A DNA stretch of 8,595 bases from Betaproteobacteria bacterium. Lineage in GTDB: Bacteria; Pseudomonadota; Gammaproteobacteria; Burkholderiales; SG8-39. Made by a program: the position numbers and the translations under genes. The notes under the pieces are model-generated. The model searched no databases, was not told the origin of the DNA, and worked only from the letters and a program-made list of their open reading frames with translations. Shown here piece by piece: positions 1 to 6,789 of this stretch (the first letter of the stretch is position 1; each line of letters opens with the position of its first letter). Location of the stretch: contig VBCJ01000317.1 of assembly GCA_005884335.1 (NCBI GenBank), positions 1 to 8,595 on the forward strand. Direction: 5' to 3'.

Positions 1-844
1 CGGAACGGGAAAATCGATGCTGGCCGCGCGTTTCGCGGGCTTGCTGCCGCCGATGAGCGGCGAGGAAGCGCTCGAATCTGCCGCGCTCGCGTCGCTCGGC
101 TCAGGCGGCTTTTGCCTCGAAAACTGGAAACGGCGCCCATTCCGCGCTCCGCACCACTCGGCGTCCAGCGTCGCGCTGGTCGGTGGAGGCAGCGACCCGC
201 GCCCCGGCGAAATATCGCTGGCGCACAACGGCGTGCTGTTTCTGGACGAGCTGCCGGAATTCGACCGCAAGGTACTCGAAGCCCTGCGCGAACCGCTCGA
301 ATCCGGCCGCGTCGCCATCTCGCGCGCCGCGCGCCAAGCCGAATATCCGGCGCGATTCCAATTGATCGGTGCGATGAACCCCTGTCCTTGCGGGTACCTG
401 GGACACTTCAGCGGCAAATGCCGCTGCACGCCCGATCAGGTGGCGCGCTATCGTCACAAGCTTTCGGGGCCGCTCCTTGATCGCATCGACATCCAAATCG
501 AGGTGCCCGCCGTGCGCGAAGACGAACTCGTCCACGCCGGACGCGGCGACGAGACTGCGCGTGTGCGGGAGCGCGTGGAACAGGCGCACGAGCGGCAACT
601 TGCGCGCCAGGGCAAGAGCAACACCCGGCTGGGGCCGCGCGAAATCGAGCGCTTCTGCACGGCAGAAGAGAGGGCTGGCGCGCTGCTGAGACAGGCCATC
701 GGCAAGCTCCATCTCTCGGCGCGCGCTTACCATCGCGTGCTCAAGCTCTCCCGCACCATCGCCGACCTCGCCGGCGAAACGACGATCGGCGTGACCCACG
801 TTGCCGAAGCGATCCAGTACCGGCGTCTCGAGCGCTCTTTCTAG
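1..844 (+). CDS. comM: ComM/YifB-family AAA+ ATPase (Mg-chelatase-like DNA helicase), 3' part
   Basis: Partial gene; the 5' end lies outside the window. The in-frame sequence begins at base 2 with GTGKSM, the end of a Walker A P-loop, so the ATG at 17 is internal and is not the start. Counting residues from that ATG: Walker B and following residues GVLFLDELPEF at 72-82; a four-cysteine cluster C123, C125, C135, C137 directly after the sensor-1 stretch GAMNP; a probable arginine-finger segment SGPLLDRIDI at 150-159; and a sensor-2-like region SARAYHRVLKLSRTIADLAG at 234-253. This is the standard order in ComM/YifB, and the C-terminus ends where the family normally ends, so the visible part looks intact. 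ComM is known as a hexameric helicase that promotes branch migration during natural transformation. The cysteine cluster is common in many homologues, and E. coli lacks it. The gene is convergent with the minus-strand operon and is probably unrelated to it. Confidence 0.96.
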   Translation, partial: GTGKSMLAARFAGLLPPMSGEEALESAALASLGSGGFCLENWKRRPFRAPHHSASSVALVGGGSDPRPGEISLAHNGVLFLDELPEFDRKVLEALREPLESGRVAISRAARQAEYPARFQLIGAMNPCPCGYLGHFSGKCRCTPDQVARYRHKLSGPLLDRIDIQIEVPAVREDELVHAGRGDETARVRERVEQAHERQLARQGKSNTRLGPREIERFCTAEERAGALLRQAIGKLHLSARAYHRVLKLSRTIADLAGETTIGVTHVAEAIQYRRLERSF

Positions 845-852
845 TTTCCTGC
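845..852. other. 8-bp convergent gap between comM and the LVIVD gene
   Basis: Only eight bases separate the TAG of comM (842-844) from the TGA of the minus-strand LVIVD gene (855-853). No room exists for a conventional hairpin-plus-T-run terminator in the gap, and no strong one is visible just inside either gene. A weak imperfect stem can be drawn around 867-888 inside the LVIVD 3' end, but no T-run follows it. The two transcripts probably run into each other. Confidence 0.8.
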
Positions 853-2388
853 TCAGGGGTGCCCGGCGTTGAGCCCCGGCAGCGACCATTCCTTCACCGG
901 CATCGGTACGGTGATCGGCTTGCCGAGTGCAGGAGCCTCGAGGGCGTACAAGCCTGTGTCGGTTCCGATCCAGATGATTTTTCGATCCCATTCGATGAAC
1001 ACGCTGTCGACGGTGCGGTTGTAGCTGTTCCACTTGTCGAGCTCGCCGCCTTGCGGCGGGATGAAGTAGGCGACGATCCTCGGTTTTTTCGGGTCGCGGA
1101 TGTCGTAGCACTGCAGGCCGGCGTTGAAATGCGCATAGCAGGTGAAGTTCGGATCGGGCTTGCCTGGGGCCTTGATGTGCGGCGGATTATGCGGGCCGAA
1201 ACGCCCGCGCTTGTCGCAGAAGGTCTTGTACGGCGCCTCGCGCGGCGGGGTCGGAACCGGTAATCGCGAAATCGCCTTCGGCGCGGCCGGGTCGCGCACG
1301 TCCACGATCCACGACGGAACATAAGTCTCGTTGCAATCGGGGCTGAGCGTTTCCGGGTTGGTGATCACGAAGCCGCGGTCCAGACGCGCGACGTCGATCG
1401 TGTGAAAAGCGATCACCGTGCCGCGCGTGTACTTGGTGTCGGGCGTGAAGCGGCCGACGAGCCTCGGGTTGCGGATATCCGAGAGGTCGTGGATCAGCAT
1501 GCCGAACGAACCGTAAGCGCTGTAGCCGAGCTTGCCGCCGTCTTCCACTTTTTTCGGCGCGTACATCGGGCCGTGCAGGCTGGTGAAGGAAACCTTGTCG
1601 CCGTATTCGCGCCAGGCTTTGTACTGCGCCTCTTCGCCCGTGCGTTGCCCCGGCACCCACCACATCGCGACCTGCTTCGGGTTCGCGGGATCGGACACGT
1701 CCACCACCATGATCCCGTTGCCGTGCCAGCGAATCGGGCTCTCCATGTTGACGAAGCTGTCGTCGGGCGCGGTATCGAGATAGGCGTAGTCGCCGCCATC
1801 GTAGTAGTTCCGGTGCGTTCCCGAGCCGGCCTGGACCTTGCGCTTGGGATCGCCGCCGTCGGTGGAGAACTCCGAGAGCAAGATTATGCTGGTGGGGTCG
1901 GTCGCATCCCAGACGCGGATCCCGCGCAAGCCCGGCCCCTGCCTGGTTTTTTCGATGAGGCTGGGATCGTCGTACTTGCCGTTCGGCGCGGTCGCCGTCG
2001 TGGAAGTGATCGGCGAGGACGCCCCGGTAATCAGTATCCATTTCCCGAGCTTTTTGTTGAACGCGACCTGGAGCTGCGAGCCTCTGAACGCTCCGGGCTT
2101 CACGAGCTTCGGCACCCGCGGGTCGCTGACATCGATCACGTCGCCGTTCTGCAGGATGAAGCGGCGCGGGCCGATCGCCATCATCTGCAGCTTGTGGCCG
2201 CGCTCCTCGCCGAGCTGGAACACGCCGAGCACGCGCATGTTGTGTGCGTAGCTGTTGCGATCGAGATAGTCGAGGCTTCCCTTGTGAGGGTGCGGATGTT
2301 GGTTTGCAAAGGCGCTGCCGGACAGCGCGGCGACCGCGAGCGAGGCGACGCCGACGCGAACGAGGGTGGTGCGCTTGAGTGTGATCAT
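853..2388 (-). CDS. exported LVIVD-repeat (beta-propeller-like) protein
   Basis: A 511-residue protein with a clear signal peptide: basic residues at K5 and R6, hydrophobic stretch about 9-22, and an A-F-A cleavage site at 26-28. The mature part holds about six degenerate repeats with a hydrophobic strand, then D-x-x-D-P-x-x-P. They centre on residues 84-95 (VIDVSDPRVPKL), 158-168, 227-238 (MVVDVSDPANPK), 298-310, 360-372 (WIVDVRDPAAPK) and 427-438 (CYDIRDPKKPRI). That is the LVIVD repeat, thought to form a propeller-like fold. Cysteines occur only in the second half of the mature chain: C352, C391, C417, C427. FGPHN at 397-401 follows C391; I recall this cysteine/FGPHN arrangement from other family members. 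The predicted mature N-terminus starts N-Q-H-P-H-P-H. The start is supported by AGGAAG six bases upstream. It is the last gene of the operon, 24 nt after the MmgE/PrpD gene. Biochemical role is unknown; a periplasmic binding or redox role is inference. Confidence 0.9.
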   Translation of the reverse strand: MITLKRTTLVRVGVASLAVAALSGSAFANQHPHPHKGSLDYLDRNSYAHNMRVLGVFQLGEERGHKLQMMAIGPRRFILQNGDVIDVSDPRVPKLVKPGAFRGSQLQVAFNKKLGKWILITGASSPITSTTATAPNGKYDDPSLIEKTRQGPGLRGIRVWDATDPTSIILLSEFSTDGGDPKRKVQAGSGTHRNYYDGGDYAYLDTAPDDSFVNMESPIRWHGNGIMVVDVSDPANPKQVAMWWVPGQRTGEEAQYKAWREYGDKVSFTSLHGPMYAPKKVEDGGKLGYSAYGSFGMLIHDLSDIRNPRLVGRFTPDTKYTRGTVIAFHTIDVARLDRGFVITNPETLSPDCNETYVPSWIVDVRDPAAPKAISRLPVPTPPREAPYKTFCDKRGRFGPHNPPHIKAPGKPDPNFTCYAHFNAGLQCYDIRDPKKPRIVAYFIPPQGGELDKWNSYNRTVDSVFIEWDRKIIWIGTDTGLYALEAPALGKPITVPMPVKEWSLPGLNAGHP

Positions 2389-2394
2389 GGAAGT

Positions 2395-2400
2395 CTTCCT
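2395..2400 (-). promoter_or_regulatory. Shine-Dalgarno site of the LVIVD gene
   Basis: On the minus strand AGGAAG sits six bases before the ATG at 2388 and fixes that start. It forms one arm of the short interrupted palindrome GGAAG-T-CTTCC (2389-2399), which runs up to the start codon. The single-base centre makes a stable hairpin unlikely. Confidence 0.75.
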
Positions 2401-2412
2401 ATGAAGCGGACG

Positions 2413-3786
2413 CTAGCCACGGAAACTCGACAAATCGATGAGTCCATCGAAAGCGTTCCTTGCGAACTGCAGAAACCGCCCTGCGCGCGCCGCATCCCAG
2501 CCGCCGTATCGGGCGTTGGATCGGAACTTGCGCTCGATCTCTTCGCGCGTGAGCGGTTCATGCACGCCGCCGCGGATGTGCGGCTGGCGCTCTTCGAACA
2601 CGCGGCCGTCACTGAGGGTCATCTTGACGTGGCCGGTGTAAGCCTTCGGATACGGATTGCTCGGATCGACGACGTAACGCACTTTGGAGGCGAGCGCGAG
2701 GATGCGCGGGTCGCGCACCGTTTTCTCGGTGAACGCATCGAGCCCGGCGCCCCCGGTCACGAAGGCAACCGCGATGTTGAACGGGGTGCTGAACTTCGCG
2801 GCATAGTCGTTCGCGGGCCGGTGCTTGGACGAGAGCGGTTCCCAGAGCCGGTGCACGTAGCCTTCCGCGGTTTCGCACAGTACCTCGGCGACGTCCTCGG
2901 CTGTGAAACCTTCCCTTGCCAGCCGCAGCGCGCAATCGATATAAGGCTGATTCATGGTGCCGGTCGCGTAGGGTTTGAAGGTAAGACCTTCCATCAGCCA
3001 TTGCTTGCCGAAATCGCGCGTGAGCGTCTCGAAATCGCCTTCGTGGGTGTGAGCGAAACCGAAGAAAAGCCCGTGCGTGCCTTCGAGCACCGTACGCGGC
3101 CCGAGGAATCCTTCGCGCCCGATGCGCGCTGCGTGCAGCCCGACGCGCGCCGCCCATCCCGCGTGCAGTCGTTTGGTCCAGGCCCCTTCGGCGAGATATT
3201 CGATGATCCCGCCTGCCATGCTGCCCGCGACGCCGAGCGCGTCGACGGTTTGCCTCCGATCGAGCCCGAGCGCAGCCGATACGCCCAGCGTTGCCGCCAT
3301 GGCTCCGAGCACGCTCGTGGGATGAAATCCCGCTTTGTGGATGAGTTTCGGCGCGACGAGGCTCAAGCGGCACATCGTTTCCACGCCCGAGGCGATGCCG
3401 AGAAACGCGGCCTGTCCATCGCGCTGGAAGCGTTCGCACGCGGCGAGCACGGCCGGGACGATGACCGCCCCGCTGTGCACCGGGCCGCCCTCGAAAGTGT
3501 CGTCGAAGTCTTCGCCGTGGGCGGCCGTGCCGCTGATCATCGCCGCGTCCTCGGCGCGAAAGCCGCCCGCATGCCCGATCGCGGTGCAGGGACCGCCGCC
3601 GTCGACGCTCGCGACGAGCGCCCGTATGTAATCGCCGTTGCGCGCCGCGACGCACAGCCCGCCGACGTCGACGAGCAGGTCCTCGCAACGCAGCCTGACT
3701 TGGGCGGGAATGTTCCCTGGGGAGAGCGATGCGGCCGCGGCTACGAGTCGTTCCGCGACAGACTGGACGCCGGCGGGCGCGTTCAT
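2413..3786 (-). CDS. MmgE/PrpD-family protein (2-methylcitrate dehydratase / cis-aconitate decarboxylase superfamily)
   Basis: Cytoplasmic enzyme of 457 residues, the usual family length (about 450-480). The family includes 2-methylcitrate dehydratase (PrpD, MmgE) and cis-aconitate decarboxylase. Visible motifs in order: HGEDFDDT at 90-97; H104 in the following P-V-H-S-G; GFHPTSVLGA at 153-162; TKRLHAGWAA at 204-213; KPYATGTMNQPYIDCAL at 271-287; KFSTPFNIAVAF at 331-342 in the second domain; and a C-terminal HEPLTREEIERKF at 409-421. D93, T97, H104, H155, K205 and K271 match, by eye, the active-site residues described for cis-aconitate decarboxylase, so the site appears complete. The ATG lies 12 nt after the tctC stop, with only a weak ribosome-binding site, which suggests coupling to tctC translation. 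Substrate is not determined; a citrate- or aconitate-like acid delivered by the adjacent transporter is inference. It is not a recent duplicate of the other MmgE/PrpD gene, as the motifs differ. Confidence 0.92.
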   Translation of the reverse strand: MNAPAGVQSVAERLVAAAASLSPGNIPAQVRLRCEDLLVDVGGLCVAARNGDYIRALVASVDGGGPCTAIGHAGGFRAEDAAMISGTAAHGEDFDDTFEGGPVHSGAVIVPAVLAACERFQRDGQAAFLGIASGVETMCRLSLVAPKLIHKAGFHPTSVLGAMAATLGVSAALGLDRRQTVDALGVAGSMAGGIIEYLAEGAWTKRLHAGWAARVGLHAARIGREGFLGPRTVLEGTHGLFFGFAHTHEGDFETLTRDFGKQWLMEGLTFKPYATGTMNQPYIDCALRLAREGFTAEDVAEVLCETAEGYVHRLWEPLSSKHRPANDYAAKFSTPFNIAVAFVTGGAGLDAFTEKTVRDPRILALASKVRYVVDPSNPYPKAYTGHVKMTLSDGRVFEERQPHIRGGVHEPLTREEIERKFRSNARYGGWDAARAGRFLQFARNAFDGLIDLSSFRG

Positions 3787-3798
3787 CGCGGGAAGCGC

Positions 3799-4770
3799 TC
3801 AACGCACCGTCTTGACGCCGGCGTCCTTGAGGATTTCGCGCATCCGGTCGGTGAACTCGTCATAGAATTTCGCGAGCTCCGCGGCATTCTGATAGCCGTC
3901 CTCGAACTGGTTGTCCTCGATGTACTTCTGCCAGGACGGCGTTCGCGTCAACCTGCGGAAAAAGTCCTGCCAGAACTCGACGTTCTCCTTCGGAATCCCC
4001 GGCGGCGCGACCACGCCGCGAACCTGCGGCACGACCGGCACATCGAAGCCGGCCTCCTTGAGCGTCGGGACTTCGGGAAATTTCGCCAGCCGCTTTTCGC
4101 TCACCTGCGCGAGCACGCGCAGGTTGCCGGCGCGGATGTGCTCGCCCGCCTCTTCGGGCTCGATCACCATGATATTGACGTGACCTCCGAGCAGCGCGGC
4201 GATGCGCTCGCCCCCGCCCGGAAACGAGATGAAGGCCCAGCGCGCGCCCGTGGACTTTTGCAGGAGCTGCCGCACCACATTGTCGCGGCTCGTGTTCGAG
4301 CCGCCCGACTGCTTGAGCTGCCCGGGGTTCTTCTTCGCCGCCTCGATGAACTCGGCAAGCGTCCGGTACGGAGCGTCGGCTTTCACCGCGATCACCGCGG
4401 GCTCGAGAACCAGGCGCGCGATCGGGGTCAAGTCGCGCAGCGTAACCTTGGCCTCGGCGCTCACGAGCGGGGTTTGCAGCCAGACCCCGGTGAAAAGGCC
4501 GAGCGTATTCGGGTCGCCTTTTTTCTCGGCGAGATGGGCGGCGGCCACCGCGGCGTTGCCGCCGGGCTTGTTGATCACCTGCAGGCGCACCGGCAGCAGC
4601 TTTTCTTTTTCCACCATGACGGCAATCGCCCGCGCGAGCACGTCGCTGCCGCCGCCGGGGCCGGTGTGCACGACCAAGTCCACGGTGCGCGCCGGCTTGA
4701 ACCCTTGAGCGAACGAGGGCGGCGCGCACAGCAAGGCAGCGAGCGCGATGAGACTCATGCGTGACGTCAT
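3799..4770 (-). CDS. tctC: TctC/Bug-type periplasmic substrate-binding protein of a tripartite tricarboxylate transporter
   Basis: A 323-residue exported protein of normal family length. The signal peptide has R4, a hydrophobic core at 6-15 and S-F-A before a probable cut after A21; there is no lipobox. The mature protein starts with the typical F-K-P strand, then HTGPGGGSD at 35-43, the ligand-binding P-G-G-G loop of the Bug fold. RDLTPIARL at 112-120 and the C-terminal-domain signature LRVLAQVSEKR...FPEVPTLKEAGFD (218-243) are also characteristic. The second ligand loop is SGGSNTSRDNVV at 155-166 in place of the commoner S-x-G-x-G-S/T-x-x-H form, which places this protein in a separate subgroup. 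It should bind a carboxylate in the periplasm and present it to TctA/TctB. The start is fixed by AGGAG six bases upstream; a second ATG four codons in is less well placed. It follows tctA by 28 nt. Confidence 0.95.
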   Translation of the reverse strand: MTSRMSLIALAALLCAPPSFAQGFKPARTVDLVVHTGPGGGSDVLARAIAVMVEKEKLLPVRLQVINKPGGNAAVAAAHLAEKKGDPNTLGLFTGVWLQTPLVSAEAKVTLRDLTPIARLVLEPAVIAVKADAPYRTLAEFIEAAKKNPGQLKQSGGSNTSRDNVVRQLLQKSTGARWAFISFPGGGERIAALLGGHVNIMVIEPEEAGEHIRAGNLRVLAQVSEKRLAKFPEVPTLKEAGFDVPVVPQVRGVVAPPGIPKENVEFWQDFFRRLTRTPSWQKYIEDNQFEDGYQNAAELAKFYDEFTDRMREILKDAGVKTVR

Positions 4771-4776
4771 CGATTT

Positions 4777-4781
4777 CTCCT
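4777..4781 (-). promoter_or_regulatory. Shine-Dalgarno site of tctC
   Basis: AGGAG on the minus strand, six bases before the ATG at 4770. It is the best-matched ribosome-binding site in the transporter block, which would suit the high copy number needed for a periplasmic binding protein. It selects the first of two nearby ATG codons (4770 rather than 4758). Confidence 0.75.
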
Positions 4782-4798
4782 AAAGTTCCTCTGACGAA

Positions 4799-6307
4799 CT
4801 ATCCCTGCTCGAGCGCCCGCAGGCGCCATGCGTTGAATTTGCCGAACATCGGAACCAGCAAGACCAGTACCGCCAACGATAGCATCACCGCCGAGATCGG
4901 CCTGGACACCAGGATGGAGAGCTTGCCCTCGGACATCATGAGCGACTGGCGCAGCGCCCGTTCCATGCCGGCGCCGAGCGCAAGCCCCAGGATCAAGGGC
5001 GCGGCAGGGTAATCGAGCTTGCGCATGAGATACCCCAGCATCCCGAACACCATGAGCAGCAGCAGGTCGAACATGCTCCCCGATACGCTGTATACGCCCA
5101 CCATCGATACCCCCAGAATGAGCGGATAGAGCACGTACACCGGCATCCTCAGGACCTGCGCGAACAGCGGCACCAGCGGGAGGTTGAGGATGAGCAGCAT
5201 GACGTTGCCGATGTACATGCTCGCCACCAGACCCCAGAAAAGCGCGGGGTGCTCGGGGATGAAAAGCGGGCCGGGCTTGAATCCCCATAGCACCAGCGCG
5301 GCGAGCAGGATGGCGGTCGTGCCCGAGCCCGGGATGCCGAGCGTCAAGAGCGGCACCAGGGCGCCGCCGGTCTCCGAGTTGTTGGCGCCTTCTGGGGCCG
5401 CGACGCCTTCTATGACGCCCGTTCCGAATTGCTCCCGGCGCGGTGACACCGCCTTCTCCAGGCCGTAGGAAAGGAAGGACGCGATGGTCGAACCGCCTCC
5501 CGGCAGCGCCCCGACGAGGAAACCGATCACCGAGCCGTTCACGAAAGCGAAACGGCAATCCTTCAGGTCCTGCATCGTCGGCAGCAGATTCTTCAGCCCT
5601 TTGGGCACGGGCAGGAGCTGGGTTTCCTCGCGCGCTTCCATGTTTGCGAGCACTTCGGCGAGCGCGAACACACCGATCGCGACGACGACGAAGTCGATGC
5701 CGGAGAGCAGCTCCATCTGCCCGAAGGCAAAGCGCGAAGTGCCGCTGAAAAGATCGGTCCCCACGCTCGCGATCCACAGCCCCACGAGCGCGGCGAGCAA
5801 GGCCTTCACGATCGAGCGTCCCGCGAGCAGCACCACCAGGGCAAGCCCGAGCGACATCAGCGCGAAATATTCGGGCGAGCTGAACGAGAGCGCGAACTTG
5901 GCGATCGGCGGCGCCACCAGCATGAGACCCAGCACGCCGACCGTCCCGGCCACGAACGAAGCGATCGCGGCGATGCCCAGTGCCGCGCCCGCGCGGCCTT
6001 TCTTCGCCATCTGGTAGCCGTCCAGGCAGGTCACCACCGATGCCGACTCGCCCGGTACATTCATCAGGATCGAAGTGGTCGAGCCGCCGTACTTGGCGCC
6101 GTAGTAAATGCCGGCCAGCATGATGATGGCGCCCGCGGGGTTCATGTTGAAGGTGAGCGGCAGGAGCATCGCGATCGTCGCGGGTGGCCCGAGCCCCGGC
6201 AGAATCCCGACCACGGTGCCGAGAAGCACGCCGACGAAGCACCACAGCAGATTGGCCGGCTCCAGCGCGACCGCGAACCCGTTGAGGAGTCCCGTGAGGA
6301 TTTCCAC
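4799..6307 (-). CDS. tctA: TctA, large membrane subunit of a tripartite tricarboxylate transporter
   Basis: A 502-residue integral membrane protein of normal TctA length with about ten to twelve hydrophobic segments. It forms the transport channel and is thought to work as a secondary (ion-coupled) carrier with TctB and TctC. Signature regions: GILPGLGPPATIAMLLPLTF at 34-53; GIYYGAKYGGSTTSILMNVP at 66-85; DGYQMAKKGRAGAALG at 96-111; and, in the second half, GALPGGGSTIASF at 266-278 and PEGANNSETGGALVPLLTLG at 305-324, followed by IPGSGTTAI. The two P-G-x-G-containing halves reflect the family's internal duplication. The start is GTG; the N-terminus MEILTGLLNGFAVALEPANL matches the usual TctA beginning, so this start is preferred over any later ATG. 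It begins one base after the tctB stop and has only a weak ribosome-binding site, implying translational coupling. A long open frame in another frame on the same strand is a shadow. Confidence 0.97.
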   Translation of the reverse strand: MEILTGLLNGFAVALEPANLLWCFVGVLLGTVVGILPGLGPPATIAMLLPLTFNMNPAGAIIMLAGIYYGAKYGGSTTSILMNVPGESASVVTCLDGYQMAKKGRAGAALGIAAIASFVAGTVGVLGLMLVAPPIAKFALSFSSPEYFALMSLGLALVVLLAGRSIVKALLAALVGLWIASVGTDLFSGTSRFAFGQMELLSGIDFVVVAIGVFALAEVLANMEAREETQLLPVPKGLKNLLPTMQDLKDCRFAFVNGSVIGFLVGALPGGGSTIASFLSYGLEKAVSPRREQFGTGVIEGVAAPEGANNSETGGALVPLLTLGIPGSGTTAILLAALVLWGFKPGPLFIPEHPALFWGLVASMYIGNVMLLILNLPLVPLFAQVLRMPVYVLYPLILGVSMVGVYSVSGSMFDLLLLMVFGMLGYLMRKLDYPAAPLILGLALGAGMERALRQSLMMSEGKLSILVSRPISAVMLSLAVLVLLVPMFGKFNAWRLRALEQG

Positions 6308-6311
6308 GTCA
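6305..6311 (-). promoter_or_regulatory. tctB stop / tctA start junction (TGACGTG)
   Basis: The tctB stop TGA (6311-6309) and the tctA start GTG (6307-6305) are separated by one base. No good Shine-Dalgarno sequence precedes the GTG, so tctA is probably translated by termination-reinitiation after tctB, keeping the two membrane subunits in proportion. Confidence 0.7.
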
Positions 6312-6773
6312 GAAACCCAGGACGCCGACCGGGAGGGGAACGCCGAGGGCGAGATCGAACACGAGATAGAATCCGCCCGCGCTCGCGACCGCCACGAGCG
6401 CGGCGGTTGCGAGCGGCCTGCGGTACATCACCGCCACGATGAAGTAGGTCAGCAGCGCAAAACTGACCACGAAGCCGAGTGGCTTGAAAAGCGCAACCGA
6501 CACTGCGAGGGCGAACCAGGTCGAGAACGCCCGGCCGAGCTTGGGCCAGTCGGCCGCATTCCCGCGAGCGTATCCTCGCCTCAGGTGCGAGACGATGAGC
6601 AGCGCCGAAAGCGCGAGCATCGCGACGCCGTACCAAAGCGGGAAAAAGCCGGGGCCGGGCCCCTCGGGGCCCAGATACTCCCACTGCCGCGCCTGAATGA
6701 TGATGGTGAGGGCGAGCGCAGCGAGCGCAATGCCCGACCACAGGTCTCCCGGCTTGCGGGTTCCCTCCTCCAT
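6309..6773 (-). CDS. tctB: TctB, small membrane subunit of a tripartite tricarboxylate transporter
   Basis: A 154-residue hydrophobic protein, normal for TctB, which is poorly conserved in sequence but recognisable by length, topology and position. Hydrophobic segments lie at about 11-27, 43-62, 83-95 with 100-117, and 121-142, giving four or five membrane spans. The segment GPEGPGPGFFPLWYG at 35-49 is the best family signature: TctB proteins usually carry a G-x-G-F/x-P-containing turn before the second span. The start ATG has GGAGG four bases upstream, and no other methionine precedes residue 52, so the start is secure. It sits 16 nt after the VOC gene and directly before tctA. Its role is accessory to TctA, and the exact function is not known for most members. 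Confidence 0.93.
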   Translation of the reverse strand: MEEGTRKPGDLWSGIALAALALTIIIQARQWEYLGPEGPGPGFFPLWYGVAMLALSALLIVSHLRRGYARGNAADWPKLGRAFSTWFALAVSVALFKPLGFVVSFALLTYFIVAVMYRRPLATAALVAVASAGGFYLVFDLALGVPLPVGVLGF

Positions 6774-6777
6774 GCTT

Positions 6778-6782
6778 CCTCC
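6778..6782 (-). promoter_or_regulatory. Shine-Dalgarno site of tctB
   Basis: GGAGG on the minus strand, four bases before the ATG at 6773. The match is full-strength but the spacing is slightly short. It probably drives entry for both tctB and the coupled tctA. Confidence 0.65.
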
Positions 6783-6789
6783 GAAACGG

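Noticed and set aside
17..19. ATG at 17 as the start of the comM gene
   Set aside because: The codons just upstream (bases 2-16) encode G-T-G-K-S, the end of the Walker A motif, so this methionine is internal and the gene begins before the window.
867..888. Imperfect GC-rich inverted repeat near the comM / LVIVD junction as a terminator
   Set aside because: The stem is short with a mismatch, lies inside coding sequence, and has no following T-run on either strand.
101..1111. A 336-codon minus-strand open frame across the comM / LVIVD junction
   Set aside because: It is in antisense register with comM codons and overlaps two well-supported genes. No motif seen.
2389..2399. Palindrome GGAAG-T-CTTCC before the LVIVD start as an operator or regulatory hairpin
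   Set aside because: The arms are only five bases with a one-base centre. It is adequately explained by a Shine-Dalgarno site next to a chance complement.
1402..4764. A 1120-codon open frame on the plus strand, opposite the LVIVD, MmgE/PrpD and tctC genes
   Set aside because: It is in exact codon register with all three minus-strand genes (the gaps of 24 and 12 nt are multiples of three). In this register a plus-strand stop requires a TTA, CTA or TCA codon on the minus strand, which this high-GC genome avoids. It ends exactly at the TCA serine codon 3 of tctC. Its translation is rich in Arg, Glu and His with no recognisable domain.
4767..6245. A 492-codon open frame on the minus strand overlapping tctA in another frame
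   Set aside because: The product is Arg/Gly/Ala-rich low-complexity sequence, while the tctA frame has full family motifs and membrane spans.
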